Made by a program: the position numbers and the translations under genes
Source: JBGSMF01 sp964651475
Lineage (GTDB): Bacteria; Chloroflexota; Anaerolineae; Fen-1058
NCBI GenBank assembly: GCA_964651475.1
Contig: CAZYXV010000029.1
Coordinates: forward strand, 1 to 44,041
Direction: 5' to 3'
Length of the DNA stretch: 44,041 nucleotides
Notes under the pieces: model-generated
What the model saw: the letters and a program-made list of their open reading frames with translations, nothing else
The model's database searches: none
What the model was told of the DNA's origin: nothing
Part shown: piece by piece, positions 1 through 7,224 of the stretch
Numbering within the stretch: the stretch's first letter is position 1
How the letters are laid out: each line of letters opens with the position of its first letter

Positions 1-44
1 GTGACACAAGAGCGTGTTAGATTTTTAAGGTTCAAAAAAATAGT

Positions 45-239
45 CTAAACTTCAATTGAGCGAAACCTATCGTAAAAACCTTTGAGGCGTTGACCCAACT
101 GGTTGATCTCCGCCAGGGGCAAACCCCATTGCGTAAGTCCTTTTATCAGTTTGGATTTAGATTCATTCGGTCAGTTATGCCACACTTTTGCCTTTTTGGC
201 TAATGCGGCTTGAACTTGCACCAATGAAGATTTTAGAAC
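45..239 (-). pseudogene. possible degraded transposase fragment
   Basis: Two short open stretches lie end to end on the minus strand. One (about 239 to 168) reads with the segment SSLVQVQAALAKKAKVW. The other (about 163 to 45) ends with LPLAEINQLGQRLKGFYDRF and a stop. They are separated by a stop and a frame shift. The style (Lys/Arg-rich N-terminal helices, a GFYDRF-like segment) recalls the N-terminal region of some DDE transposases of the IS701 type, but this is an impression and no catalytic domain is present. The region lies directly downstream of the TPP riboswitch, where a thiamine gene would be expected. It could equally be non-coding. Confidence 0.22.
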
Positions 240-276
240 AAATGTCTAACATGACATTGTCAAAGTAGATAGAAAA

Positions 277-306
277 CAAAACCACCCCCGGCGCCAGGGG
301 TGGTCA
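277..306 (-). terminator. intrinsic terminator of the TPP riboswitch
   Basis: On the minus strand a hairpin with arms CCACCCC and GGGGTGG and a short GC-rich loop is followed by TTTTGTTTT. It starts about 10 bases after the conserved end of the riboswitch aptamer. This is the usual layout for a transcription-terminating expression platform. Confidence 0.75.
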
Positions 307-315
307 TCAAGCTAT

Positions 316-412
316 TCAGTCTCCCTACGCCGGCATTACCCGGATCAGGTTCGGGGGTCGGCGCCGGATTGCGAGCGCCCTCTCAGCCTGGCTCACCCAA
401 GCTCCCCATTCG
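316..412 (-). promoter_or_regulatory. TPP (thiamine pyrophosphate) riboswitch
   Basis: Read on the minus strand this contains the canonical THI-element signatures in order: CTGAGAGGG, then ACCCCCGAACCTGATCCGG, then GTAATGCCGGCGTAGGGAG. These are the thiamine-pyrimidine and pyrophosphate sensing helices of the aptamer. The P1 closing helix is formed by the flanking GGGGAGC side and the sequence near position 318. A terminator follows, so TPP binding is expected to stop transcription. The controlled gene should lie to the left. No thiamine biosynthesis or transport gene is visible in the remaining 275 bases, so the target is either beyond the window or lost. Confidence 0.94.
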
Positions 413-431
413 GTTGTCAAACTGCGATTCT

Positions 432-460
432 AGTATAACACCCGCCAACGCGAATGTCAA
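432..460 (-). promoter_or_regulatory. sigma-70-type promoter of the TPP riboswitch
   Basis: On the minus strand TTGACA (455-460) and TATACT (432-437) are separated by exactly 17 bases. The predicted start, near 424, lies a few bases upstream of the riboswitch aptamer. The -35 box overlaps the stop codon of the preceding sugar transferase gene, so the riboswitch transcript starts right at the end of the glycan operon. Confidence 0.85.
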
Positions 461-1875
461 TAAGCATTCCGATCGGTAAAGAAGCGAAGAAGCATGCGAA
501 CGAGAATTCTAATATCGAGCAGCAGCGACCAATTTTCAATGTACCACAAATCGTACTTGGTGCGCTCGGTGATCGAAGTATCGCCGCGCAGGCCGTTCAC
601 CTGCGCCCAGCCGGCCATGCCGGCCTTTTCGCGATGGCGATCCATATAGCGGGGGATGCTCTTTTTGAACTGCTCCACGTACACCGGGCGTTCGGGACGC
701 GGCCCCACCAAGCTCATATCGCCCACCAGCACGTTAATCAACTGCGGCAGCTCGTCAATATTTAGCCTGCGCAACAGCGCCCCCAGGCGCGTGCGGCGCG
801 GGTCGCCGGGCGTAGTCCAGCCGGGGCCGTTCTTTTCCGCATCCTGGCGCATCGAGCGAAACTTGATCATCATAAACGGCTTGGCGTCCAGCCCCATGCG
901 CTCTTGAGCATAAAACACCGGGCCGGGCGATTCGAGTTTGATCAAGAGCGCCGTCAATAGCATGAACGGCGAGAGAAAGATCAAGCCAAATGCGCTGCCG
1001 ACGACATCCATGGCGCGTTTGAGGGTGAGCTTCCAACCGCGCATTGCCACGTCGCGCACCGAAAGCAGCGGCAAGCCGCCCAGGTCGTCAATGCCCACCT
1101 GGCCGGCGATGAATTGAAACACGTCTGGGAAAACCTTGATGCTGATCGTGCTGCGGTCGCAGCGCGCAATCACGCTCAGAATTTCCTGGTGAGTCGCTTC
1201 CGGCAGCGCGATAATCACTTCGTTGACAGCGTGCTCGTCAATGATGCGCGACAAGTCATCGGTATGCCCCAGCACTGGCACACCCAGCACATTGTGCGAC
1301 CTGTGAGCGCCGTTGCGAGTCACAAACCCCACCACGTCGTATCCCAGCCACGGCGCGCAACGAATCTTTTGCACAATCATCTGCCCCACGTCTCCGGTGC
1401 CAACGATGATCACGCGATCTTGCCCAACCCCGCGCGCCTGCGTTCGACTGCGCAGCGTGTGGTACACAACACGCCCCAAGGTCACCAGGGTCAACGTGAA
1501 CACCCACGCGTAAATAATCATGGCGCGCGAAAAATCCAGGTCCAGGATGCTGTTTTTGAACAGCAGGGAAGACGTGGCAATAGAAATCATGGTTCCAATC
1601 GAGACCGCGCCAAACAGCGAGTAAAATTCGTCTACGCGAGAGGCGGCGCGTATCTGGTGATATAACCGGTAGAAAAAGAACACGCTGACGATAGTAATCA
1701 CCTGGATGACCATCATCCCCGTATACTCACGGAGCGGCGAGAGGTTGATGGCTGGATTAGGCCAGGGAAGCCACGCGCGCAAATAATACGCCAGGACAAA
1801 CGCGCACGTTGTCATCAGAGCGTCGTTCAACACCAGCGCCACGGTGAACAAGGTTCGAATCTGGCTTTTGTTCAT
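457..1875 (-). CDS. polyprenyl-phosphate sugar-1-phosphate transferase (exopolysaccharide priming enzyme)
   Basis: Likely transfers a sugar-1-phosphate, commonly glucose-1-P or galactose-1-P, from a UDP-sugar to undecaprenyl phosphate at the inner membrane. This starts a repeat unit of a surface polysaccharide. The 472-residue protein has four N-terminal membrane helices, then a Rossmann-like CoA_binding_3 segment (VIIVGTGDVGQMIV). A fifth hydrophobic helix (KRAMDVVGSAFGLIFLSP) leads into the bacterial sugar transferase domain with KFRSMRQDAE, NIDELPQLINVLVGDMSLVG and PRPE. The size fits WcaJ/WbaP-type enzymes. I chose ATG at 1875 because it overlaps the stop of the upstream glycosyltransferase (ATGA), implying translational coupling; an upstream in-frame extension to 2013 only mirrors that gene. 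The sugar specificity cannot be read from sequence. Confidence 0.93.
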   Translation of the reverse strand: MNKSQIRTLFTVALVLNDALMTTCAFVLAYYLRAWLPWPNPAINLSPLREYTGMMVIQVITIVSVFFFYRLYHQIRAASRVDEFYSLFGAVSIGTMISIATSSLLFKNSILDLDFSRAMIIYAWVFTLTLVTLGRVVYHTLRSRTQARGVGQDRVIIVGTGDVGQMIVQKIRCAPWLGYDVVGFVTRNGAHRSHNVLGVPVLGHTDDLSRIIDEHAVNEVIIALPEATHQEILSVIARCDRSTISIKVFPDVFQFIAGQVGIDDLGGLPLLSVRDVAMRGWKLTLKRAMDVVGSAFGLIFLSPFMLLTALLIKLESPGPVFYAQERMGLDAKPFMMIKFRSMRQDAEKNGPGWTTPGDPRRTRLGALLRRLNIDELPQLINVLVGDMSLVGPRPERPVYVEQFKKSIPRYMDRHREKAGMAGWAQVNGLRGDTSITERTKYDLWYIENWSLLLDIRILVRMLLRFFTDRNAY

Positions 1876-2783
1876 GCGCCGCCTCCAACCGCCGGCACGC
1901 TCAACATTTCGCGCGCCAGGCGCGGCCCGCCGCGCAACGCCAGCGCCGTCAAAATCAACGCGTTCAACAGGCCCGGCGTGCCAGCCTGGTAATGTTTGCG
2001 ATAGAAAAGCCACATGGCGCGCTCGAATTCGTACTGCGCCCGGGGGTTTTGGCGATACGACGCCCGCTTGACGTGCCTGACGACGACGGCCGGATTATAG
2101 TACACTTTCCACCCCGCCTGTTTAATGCGATATGCCCAGTCCAGATCTTCGCCGCCAAAGAAAAAAGCCTCGTCCAGCACGCCGACCTGCTCGATTACTT
2201 GAGCGCGCACCAGCATGAATGCGCCGTTGACGCTATCCACTTCGGTCAATTGATCAGGATCGAGATAGGTGAGGTTGTAACGCGCGAAATGACGGCTGCG
2301 AGGAAACACTTTGCTCAGCTTGACCAGGCGATAAAACGATACCTGGGGTGTGGGGAAACTGCGGCGGCACGCCAAATCCAGCGTTCCATCAGAAAGAACA
2401 AGCTTGGGACCGGCGGCGCCCGCCTGGGGTTGGCTATCCATAAACGCCGTCATGTGCGCCAGGGCCTCCGGCGGAACAAGCGTATCAGAGTTGAGGAGCA
2501 AAGCGTAACGCGGCGAGTTGACGCCGTCTCCCCCCCATGCCCAGCTTGCAAGGCCCAAATTATTGGCGTACGCAAAACCGCCGTTGACCGGGCTGCATAT
2601 CAGCCGGGCTTGCGGGAACTCGGCGGCCACCATCTCGGCGCCGCTGCGGTCCGGCGAGGCATTATCTACCACGCACACTTGAAACGCTGCGCCCTGACTG
2701 GCGTACACCGAGCGCAGGCAATCGCGCAGCAAATCGCACGTGTTATAGTTGACAATGACGATACCCAGGTCAAGTACACTCAT
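1872..2783 (-). CDS. family 2 glycosyltransferase
   Basis: Probable cytoplasmic, membrane-associated inverting glycosyltransferase of the GT-A fold that extends a lipid-linked glycan. The 303-residue protein starts with a typical GT2 beta strand (GIVIVNYNTCDLLRDCLRSV). It has VVDNASPDRSG for nucleotide-sugar binding, LLLNSDT as the DxD-like metal site, NGAFMLVRA, and the acceptor-side FFGGEDLDWAYR motif. The latter resembles the rhamnosyltransferase-like WcaA/RfbF group. It starts 12 bases after the Uma2 gene and overlaps the sugar transferase by four bases, so the three form one operon. The donor and acceptor are unknown. The ribosome-binding site is weak, suggesting reliance on coupling with the gene before it. 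Confidence 0.92.
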   Translation of the reverse strand: MSVLDLGIVIVNYNTCDLLRDCLRSVYASQGAAFQVCVVDNASPDRSGAEMVAAEFPQARLICSPVNGGFAYANNLGLASWAWGGDGVNSPRYALLLNSDTLVPPEALAHMTAFMDSQPQAGAAGPKLVLSDGTLDLACRRSFPTPQVSFYRLVKLSKVFPRSRHFARYNLTYLDPDQLTEVDSVNGAFMLVRAQVIEQVGVLDEAFFFGGEDLDWAYRIKQAGWKVYYNPAVVVRHVKRASYRQNPRAQYEFERAMWLFYRKHYQAGTPGLLNALILTALALRGGPRLAREMLSVPAVGGGA

Positions 2784-2795
2784 TTGCAGTCGGGA

Positions 2796-3416
2796 TCAGA
2801 TTACGCCAAGCTGGCGCAGCACATCGAGCGGATTGGGCAGCGGCGCCTGCCACAACCAATCGGTGCGCAGCCAAAAGCCCGGCAGCGCCGCCGACTTTAA
2901 AACGCCGCCTTGCTCTTGGACTGTTATGTACTGGCGTTGCTCATTCAAAACGTAGCAACGAATTTGCTCATTGATCGGATCAACGATCCAATACTCGCCG
3001 ACGCCGTTCGCTTCGTACTCCAGGTACTTTTCTCGCCAGTCGCGCTCCACGCTATCGGGCGACACGATTTCCACCGCCAAGTTGGGCGGGCCGTCCACAT
3101 AAGTGGAACGGATAAGCTCAGCCTGATCTTTGCGCACAAAGATGACATCCGGCACGCGGCGGCAGCCTCGCAGGCGTATTTGAAACTCGGGCCCCATGAC
3201 CACACCCAGGTCGTGATGGCGCGCAAATAGTCCCATTGTATTAAGCAAAAAACCCGCAATTAACACGTGTTTGACCTGCGCTGGCGAATGCACAATGACC
3301 TCTCCTTCCACCCATTCAGCCTTGACGTCCTCGTCGCACCACGCTTCAAACTCCTCCTCGCTCATCAGGCGCGGTACAATGTCTGCCAGCGGCAAAATAT
3401 CCTTTACTCTTTCCAT
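2796..3416 (-). CDS. Uma2 family (DUF820) putative PD-(D/E)XK nuclease
   Basis: The 206-residue protein belongs to the Uma2/DUF820 family, whose fold is restriction endonuclease-like. Visible signatures are RVPDVIFVRKD (first acidic position), LAVEIVSPDSVERDWREKYLEY (E-x-x-S core and Lys) and GVGEYWIVDPINEQIRCYVL. Members are abundant in Chloroflexota and cyanobacteria, often in many copies, and their biological role is not established. A strong AGGAGG sits seven bases before the ATG. It is first in an operon with two glycan enzymes, which is probably incidental. Function beyond the fold is not claimed. Confidence 0.9.
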   Translation of the reverse strand: MERVKDILPLADIVPRLMSEEEFEAWCDEDVKAEWVEGEVIVHSPAQVKHVLIAGFLLNTMGLFARHHDLGVVMGPEFQIRLRGCRRVPDVIFVRKDQAELIRSTYVDGPPNLAVEIVSPDSVERDWREKYLEYEANGVGEYWIVDPINEQIRCYVLNEQRQYITVQEQGGVLKSAALPGFWLRTDWLWQAPLPNPLDVLRQLGVI

Positions 3417-3444
3417 TTCACACCCTCCTGGATTGCAATGCTAT

Positions 3445-4938
3445 TCAGATTATAGCACATCGCAAGGCATCTCGCATCGCCTGCCGGTCATCCCACGGAT
3501 ACTCCGTCGCGCCAAAGCACATGGATTGCTCGTGTCCCTTGCCGCACGCCATCACCACGTCGCCGGGACGCGCCAGGCGCACCGCAAAGCGGATCGCCTC
3601 GGCCCGGTCGCCGATGCGCCACCAGCCCTCGCCTTCGCGGCGGCCCTCGGCCGCGCAGCCTTGGGCAATAGCCGCCATAATGTCGTCGAGCGATTCGGTG
3701 CGAGGGTCTTCGGCGGTGATGACGACCTTGTCCGCCAGGCGGCCGGCCACGCGCCCCATCATGCCGCGCTTTTGCGGATCGCGCAATCCGGCCGAGCCAA
3801 AAACCACAATCACCTGCCCCGCCGTCATCTGCCGCGCCGCTCTGAGCGCTTTGTCCAGCGCGTTGGGCGTGTGCGCAAAATCCACAATCGCCAGAAACGC
3901 CTGCCCTTCGTCAATGCGCTCCATGCGCCCCGGCACGCCGCGCTGTAGCGCTACGCCGCGTTGGATGGCCTCGACTGGCACTCCCAGCGCCACTCCCGCG
4001 CTGACCGCCGCCAGCGCGTTCAGCACGTTAAACTCGCCCACCAGCAACGTTTGCAGGTTGATTCGCCCTGCCGGTGTGACGGCTTGCAAGCGCGTGGAAT
4101 CAGCTTTGTAGGCAATGTCGCGCGCGCTCACCAGCGCGCGGGAGTCCAACCCGTAACACAGTTCTCTATCCACGCGGATCTGCCGCAGAAACTCGAAAGA
4201 AGGATCGTCGGCATTGAGCACGGATGTTTTGGGGACGCTCTTGCGCGCGGACAAGGCCATCATCTCGAACAACCGCGCTTTGGCGGCGCGATACGCCTCG
4301 AACGTGCCGTGGAGGTCCAGGTGCTCATGCGTGATATTGGTGACCACGCCGACGTCAAATTCGCAAGCGTCCACGCGATGCTGCGCCAGGCCGTGCGAAG
4401 TAGTTTCTAACACACAATGGGTCTGCCCGCCGGCGACCATCTGGGCAAGGTATTTTTGCACTTCAGGCGCGTCGGGTGTAGTGGTGTGCAGCCCCGTATC
4501 GTAAGCCTGCCCACCGATGATGGCATTGACGGTGCTGATCATGCCGGCGTTGATGCCCGCCGCCGTGAGGATGCTGTGAATCAGATTAGTCGTGGTAGTT
4601 TTGCCGTCGGTGCCCGTGACGCCAATCATCACCAGCTTGCGAGCGGGAAAGCCGTGCCAGGCGGCGCACAGATGCGCCAGCGCCTCGCGCCCGTCGGGCA
4701 CACAGACATAGGGAACGCCGTGGGACAAGTTGGCAACCTGTCCCACAACTGCCGCTGCGCCGCGTTTCACGGCGTCGCCAATAAAGCGATGCCCATCTAT
4801 GCTGACGCCGGGGTAGGCCACGAACAACGCGCCGGGCGTGACCTCGCGCGAGTCGCTGGTGATACAGGTTATTTCGGGGTCGCCGCCGCCCGACCCATCC
4901 GCGACAGGCAGCGCCGCCACAAGTTCAGACAGGCGCAC
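3445..4938 (-). CDS. murE: MurE-type UDP-N-acetylmuramoyl-tripeptide synthetase
   Basis: Cytoplasmic ATP-dependent ligase that adds the third amino acid to UDP-MurNAc-L-Ala-D-Glu in peptidoglycan synthesis. The 497-residue length matches the family. Motifs in order: SDSREVTPGALFVA near residue 28, P-loop GVTGTDGKTTTT at 107-117, HTTTPD, ETTSHGLAQHRV with the Mur central-domain Glu, NITHEHLDLHGT, VVDFAHTPNAL-like segment and FGSAGLRD. The amino-acid selecting loop reads AEDPRTE (409-415), where the diaminopimelate enzymes have DNPR. The third residue may therefore not be meso-diaminopimelate; ornithine or lysine are possible. I chose GTG at 4938, which shares its G with the TAG stop of the preceding small gene and has AAGGG upstream. 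The ATG at 4977 would overlap that gene further. Confidence 0.94.
   Translation of the reverse strand: MRLSELVAALPVADGSGGGDPEITCITSDSREVTPGALFVAYPGVSIDGHRFIGDAVKRGAAAVVGQVANLSHGVPYVCVPDGREALAHLCAAWHGFPARKLVMIGVTGTDGKTTTTNLIHSILTAAGINAGMISTVNAIIGGQAYDTGLHTTTPDAPEVQKYLAQMVAGGQTHCVLETTSHGLAQHRVDACEFDVGVVTNITHEHLDLHGTFEAYRAAKARLFEMMALSARKSVPKTSVLNADDPSFEFLRQIRVDRELCYGLDSRALVSARDIAYKADSTRLQAVTPAGRINLQTLLVGEFNVLNALAAVSAGVALGVPVEAIQRGVALQRGVPGRMERIDEGQAFLAIVDFAHTPNALDKALRAARQMTAGQVIVVFGSAGLRDPQKRGMMGRVAGRLADKVVITAEDPRTESLDDIMAAIAQGCAAEGRREGEGWWRIGDRAEAIRFAVRLARPGDVVMACGKGHEQSMCFGATEYPWDDRQAMRDALRCAII
3449..3457 (-). promoter_or_regulatory. extended -10 promoter for the Uma2-glycan operon
   Basis: The minus strand reads TGCTATAAT across the stop codon of murE, 33 bases upstream of the Uma2 start codon. 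The TG motif one base before a perfect TATAAT fits an extended -10 promoter. No good -35 box is seen. Confidence 0.5.
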
Positions 4939-5156
4939 TAGAACAACCCTTGCAGCGAAAAGCCCAGGCGCGTCCAATCAGTGCCAGTGAGAATGGAGCA
5001 CACGAACATCAGAAATATAATCAACAAGATGAGACCGCAGCCGCAGCCGCACACGCCGCCGCGCCCAAAACCAAAGCGATCTTGCAGCCAGTCAAACAAC
5101 TGGTTGAGCAAGAATAACTCTAACAAGCCTGTCAGGCATCCCGGTTCTCTACGCAT
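4938..5156 (-). CDS. small Gly/Cys-rich membrane protein of unknown function
   Basis: 72 residues, not recognised. The N-terminal part (about 1-28) is amphipathic. A short GFGRGGVCGCGCG stretch then runs into one strong membrane helix (LILLIIFLMFVCSIL, about 41-55), and the tail ends in LGFSLQGLF. Reality is supported by GGGAGG five bases before the ATG and by the one-base overlap (TAGTG) with the murE start. The Cys-Gly repeats could be a metal or heme site or a flexible linker; nothing in the sequence decides. It may simply serve translational coupling to murE or be a membrane anchor. Confidence 0.7.
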   Translation of the reverse strand: MRREPGCLTGLLELFLLNQLFDWLQDRFGFGRGGVCGCGCGLILLIIFLMFVCSILTGTDWTRLGFSLQGLF

Positions 5157-5174
5157 TGCGCCTCCCGCCTTGAA

Positions 5175-5216
5175 TCAAAACGTCAAGGACGATGCGCAAA
5201 GCACAGCCTTGACGTT
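5175..5216 (-). terminator. probable terminator after the Fo gene cluster
   Basis: A perfect 10-base inverted repeat (AACGTCAAGG ... CCTTGACGTT, arms 5179-5188 and 5207-5216) with an 18-base loop is followed on the minus strand by a TTTTGATT stretch. It lies between the b-delta gene stop and the next small gene. The long loop makes it less certain than a textbook terminator. Confidence 0.5.
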
Positions 5217-5265
5217 CAACAATAAGAGATCAGGACTAGAGGTTAGGATTAGAAATACCCACTCT

Positions 5266-5988
5266 TTATCCCAAATCAGAATGCAGCGCTTCTAACTGGC
5301 CGGCCACGCTGCCATCCACCACTTTATCGCCCACCCGCACGCGCAGGCCGCCCAAAATCTTGGGGTCCACCCGGAAGCTGGCCTCGCCCAGGCCGAGTTC
5401 GCTTTTGACGCGCGCTTGCTCGTCCGGCGTGAGCGGCATGGCGCTGGTCACGATAGCTTCGCCAGCCGCGCTGGCCAACCCTACCCGCACTTGCGCCGGC
5501 ACCTGGGCGAAAAAGTCTGCGATGAGCGCTTCTTGCCGCTGGCGGTCAAGCGACGCGCCAATGAGTTTGTTGGCTGCCGCAATCGCCAGGGCCGCCACCT
5601 GCCCGCGCAGATCGCTCAACATCTTGTCTCGCTCTGTGTCCAAACCGCTCAGGGCCTCGGCCTTGATCCTGTCCGCCTCAGCTTGTGCTTCCGCCTTGAT
5701 TTTGGCGGCGGTCTGCGCAGTCTGCTGATTGGCCTCGAAGCGGATCTTTTGGGCCTCAGAGCGCGCCTCATCCAAAATGCGCTGCTTTTCAGTCTCGGCG
5801 TTTGCCAGCGTCTTTTGGGCCGCCTCGGCGTCTTGCAGCCCTTTTTCGATCCTGGCGCGGCGCTGATCGAGCATGTTCAAAACCGGCTTGTACAAAAGCA
5901 CTCGCATCAAAATCAACAAGATGCAAAAATTGACGGCTTGCGAAAGCAAAAAAGGGGGATTAATTCCCAAAGACTCTAGAGCATCCAA
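5266..5988 (-). CDS. atpF: ATP synthase subunit b fused to delta C-terminal domain
   Basis: Peripheral stalk protein of F-type ATP synthase. Residues 10-33 form the single membrane helix of subunit b. Residues 40-125 are a long charged coiled coil with alternating Ala/Glu/Lys, as in the b dimer, and 126-165 fit the C-terminal b segment. Residues about 176-238 resemble the C-terminal part of the delta/OSCP subunit, with DPKILGGLRVRVGDKVVDGS as the typical ending. At 240 residues it is longer than a normal b (about 160) and lacks the helical N-terminal OSCP domain. Fusions of b and delta are known, for example in mycobacteria, but there the delta part is complete. AGGAGGG lies eight bases before the ATG. 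It follows the c gene, yet no F1 genes follow. Confidence 0.9.
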   Translation of the reverse strand: MDALESLGINPPFLLSQAVNFCILLILMRVLLYKPVLNMLDQRRARIEKGLQDAEAAQKTLANAETEKQRILDEARSEAQKIRFEANQQTAQTAAKIKAEAQAEADRIKAEALSGLDTERDKMLSDLRGQVAALAIAAANKLIGASLDRQRQEALIADFFAQVPAQVRVGLASAAGEAIVTSAMPLTPDEQARVKSELGLGEASFRVDPKILGGLRVRVGDKVVDGSVAGQLEALHSDLG

Positions 5989-6060
5989 GCTACCCTCCTT
6001 ATCACAGAAACAGGACCTTCAGGGCGCGCGCTTCCTGGCGAGTTTCCGAACAATCTTTGG

Positions 6061-6312
6061 TTAATGAGTGACAAGCGGCGTCACCGGAACGAACTTGATC
6101 GCCAACGCTACCACCAGGGCGTAGATGGCGATAGCTTCGGCAAAAGCGATGGCGAGGATCATATTGGTCAGAATGTTCCCGGCAGCATCCGGGTTGCGGC
6201 CGATTGCCTCCATGGCTTTGCCGGCCAATATGCCGATAGCCAGCGCCGGCGCCATCGCGCCTATCCCAATAGCAAAAGCGGCAGCAAGTTGGGTAGCGAC
6301 TTCGTAACTCAT
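6061..6312 (-). CDS. atpE: ATP synthase subunit c (proteolipid)
   Basis: Forms the rotating ring of Fo. The 83-residue protein has two membrane helices joined by the polar loop GRNPDA (38-43). Helix 1 is Gly/Ala-rich (AIGIGAMAPALAIGILAG) and helix 2 carries the essential carboxylate Glu59 in IAFAEAIAIYALV. There is no Gln in helix 1 and no Ser/Thr right after the Glu, so the sodium-binding signature is absent and proton coupling is expected. It lies 20 bases after the a subunit gene and 72 bases before the b-delta gene. Confidence 0.96.
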   Translation of the reverse strand: MSYEVATQLAAAFAIGIGAMAPALAIGILAGKAMEAIGRNPDAAGNILTNMILAIAFAEAIAIYALVVALAIKFVPVTPLVTH

Positions 6313-6332
6313 CAGTTTCTCCTTATAGAAAA

Positions 6333-7220
6333 TTAATGTTCCTTTTCTTCCTCACCGTGGTGATGGGATGCCAGCGTAAAGAAAATCAGGGAAAGCATTG
6401 AAAAGATCATGGCCTGCACAAAGCCAACGAACAATTCCAGACCCATAAAGGGCAGCGAGACGATAAAGGCGGCCAGGTAGCTGACGACAATCAGCAGGAC
6501 CTCGCCCGCAAAGATGTTGCCAAACAAGCGGAAGGCAAAAGAAAAGATCTTGATTACCTCGCTGACCAGTTCCAAAAGGCCCACAAAGCCATTAGAAATC
6601 ATCAGCAGGGGGCGCAGTTTCCCCGCCTCCTTGGGCGCCGAAAAATTGAAAAACTTGCGCAGGTACTTGGCTCCCAAAAAGCGAAAGCCAAAATACTGCG
6701 CCGCCAATACTGAAACCAGCCCCAGCGCCAGCGTTGTGCTCAGGTCAGCGTTGGCCGCTCGAAAAAAAGGCACCAAAACCGTTTCGCCGTGGTGCTCGGC
6801 CCAAATACCCACCGAGCCGACGCCTGGCAATAGCCCAATCCAGTTTGCAATCAGAATAAAGCAAAAGAACGTTGCCACCAGCGGGAAAAACGCGGGGGCG
6901 AATTTTTTGCCAGCAATGTTCTCCACAACGCCATAGCCCGCTTCAATAATTGCCTCAATCATAATCACATAGTTGCTGCGCCGGCCGGTGTGCTCAGCCC
7001 TGCGGGCCCCCGAACGATAAGCCAACGCTATCCCCACCAGGATCAGCATAGCCAAAAGTGTGGCCGGCAACGTGTTGGGAATTTCTGCGCCCAGCATGGG
7101 CAGCCGCTCGGCCGCCATGCTAATCACTGGCAACACTTTGCCCGGCAGCACCATCCCGCCCGCGCACAGGCCAAACGCACCCAAAATCACCAAGACGATC
7201 ACGATGCGTCGCTGCTGCAT
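6333..7220 (-). CDS. atpB: ATP synthase subunit a
   Basis: Stator membrane subunit that provides the two proton half-channels next to the c ring. The 295-residue protein has an N-terminal hydrophobic segment, then five to six membrane helices. Diagnostic parts are PLVATFFCFILIANWIGLLPG (with the conserved Asn), SADLSTTLAL-like NADLSTTLALGL, and SFAFRLFGNIFAGE with the essential Arg231. The C-terminal tail is charged and His-rich (HHHGEEEKEH). It begins five bases after the AtpI/Z-like gene, so the cluster is one transcription unit. Confidence 0.97.
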   Translation of the reverse strand: MQQRRIVIVLVILGAFGLCAGGMVLPGKVLPVISMAAERLPMLGAEIPNTLPATLLAMLILVGIALAYRSGARRAEHTGRRSNYVIMIEAIIEAGYGVVENIAGKKFAPAFFPLVATFFCFILIANWIGLLPGVGSVGIWAEHHGETVLVPFFRAANADLSTTLALGLVSVLAAQYFGFRFLGAKYLRKFFNFSAPKEAGKLRPLLMISNGFVGLLELVSEVIKIFSFAFRLFGNIFAGEVLLIVVSYLAAFIVSLPFMGLELFVGFVQAMIFSMLSLIFFTLASHHHGEEEKEH

Positions 7221-7224
7221 AGTC

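Noticed and set aside
2796..3416. Restriction or defence system around the Uma2 protein
   Set aside because: No methylase, helicase or other defence gene is near; the neighbours are glycan and peptidoglycan genes.
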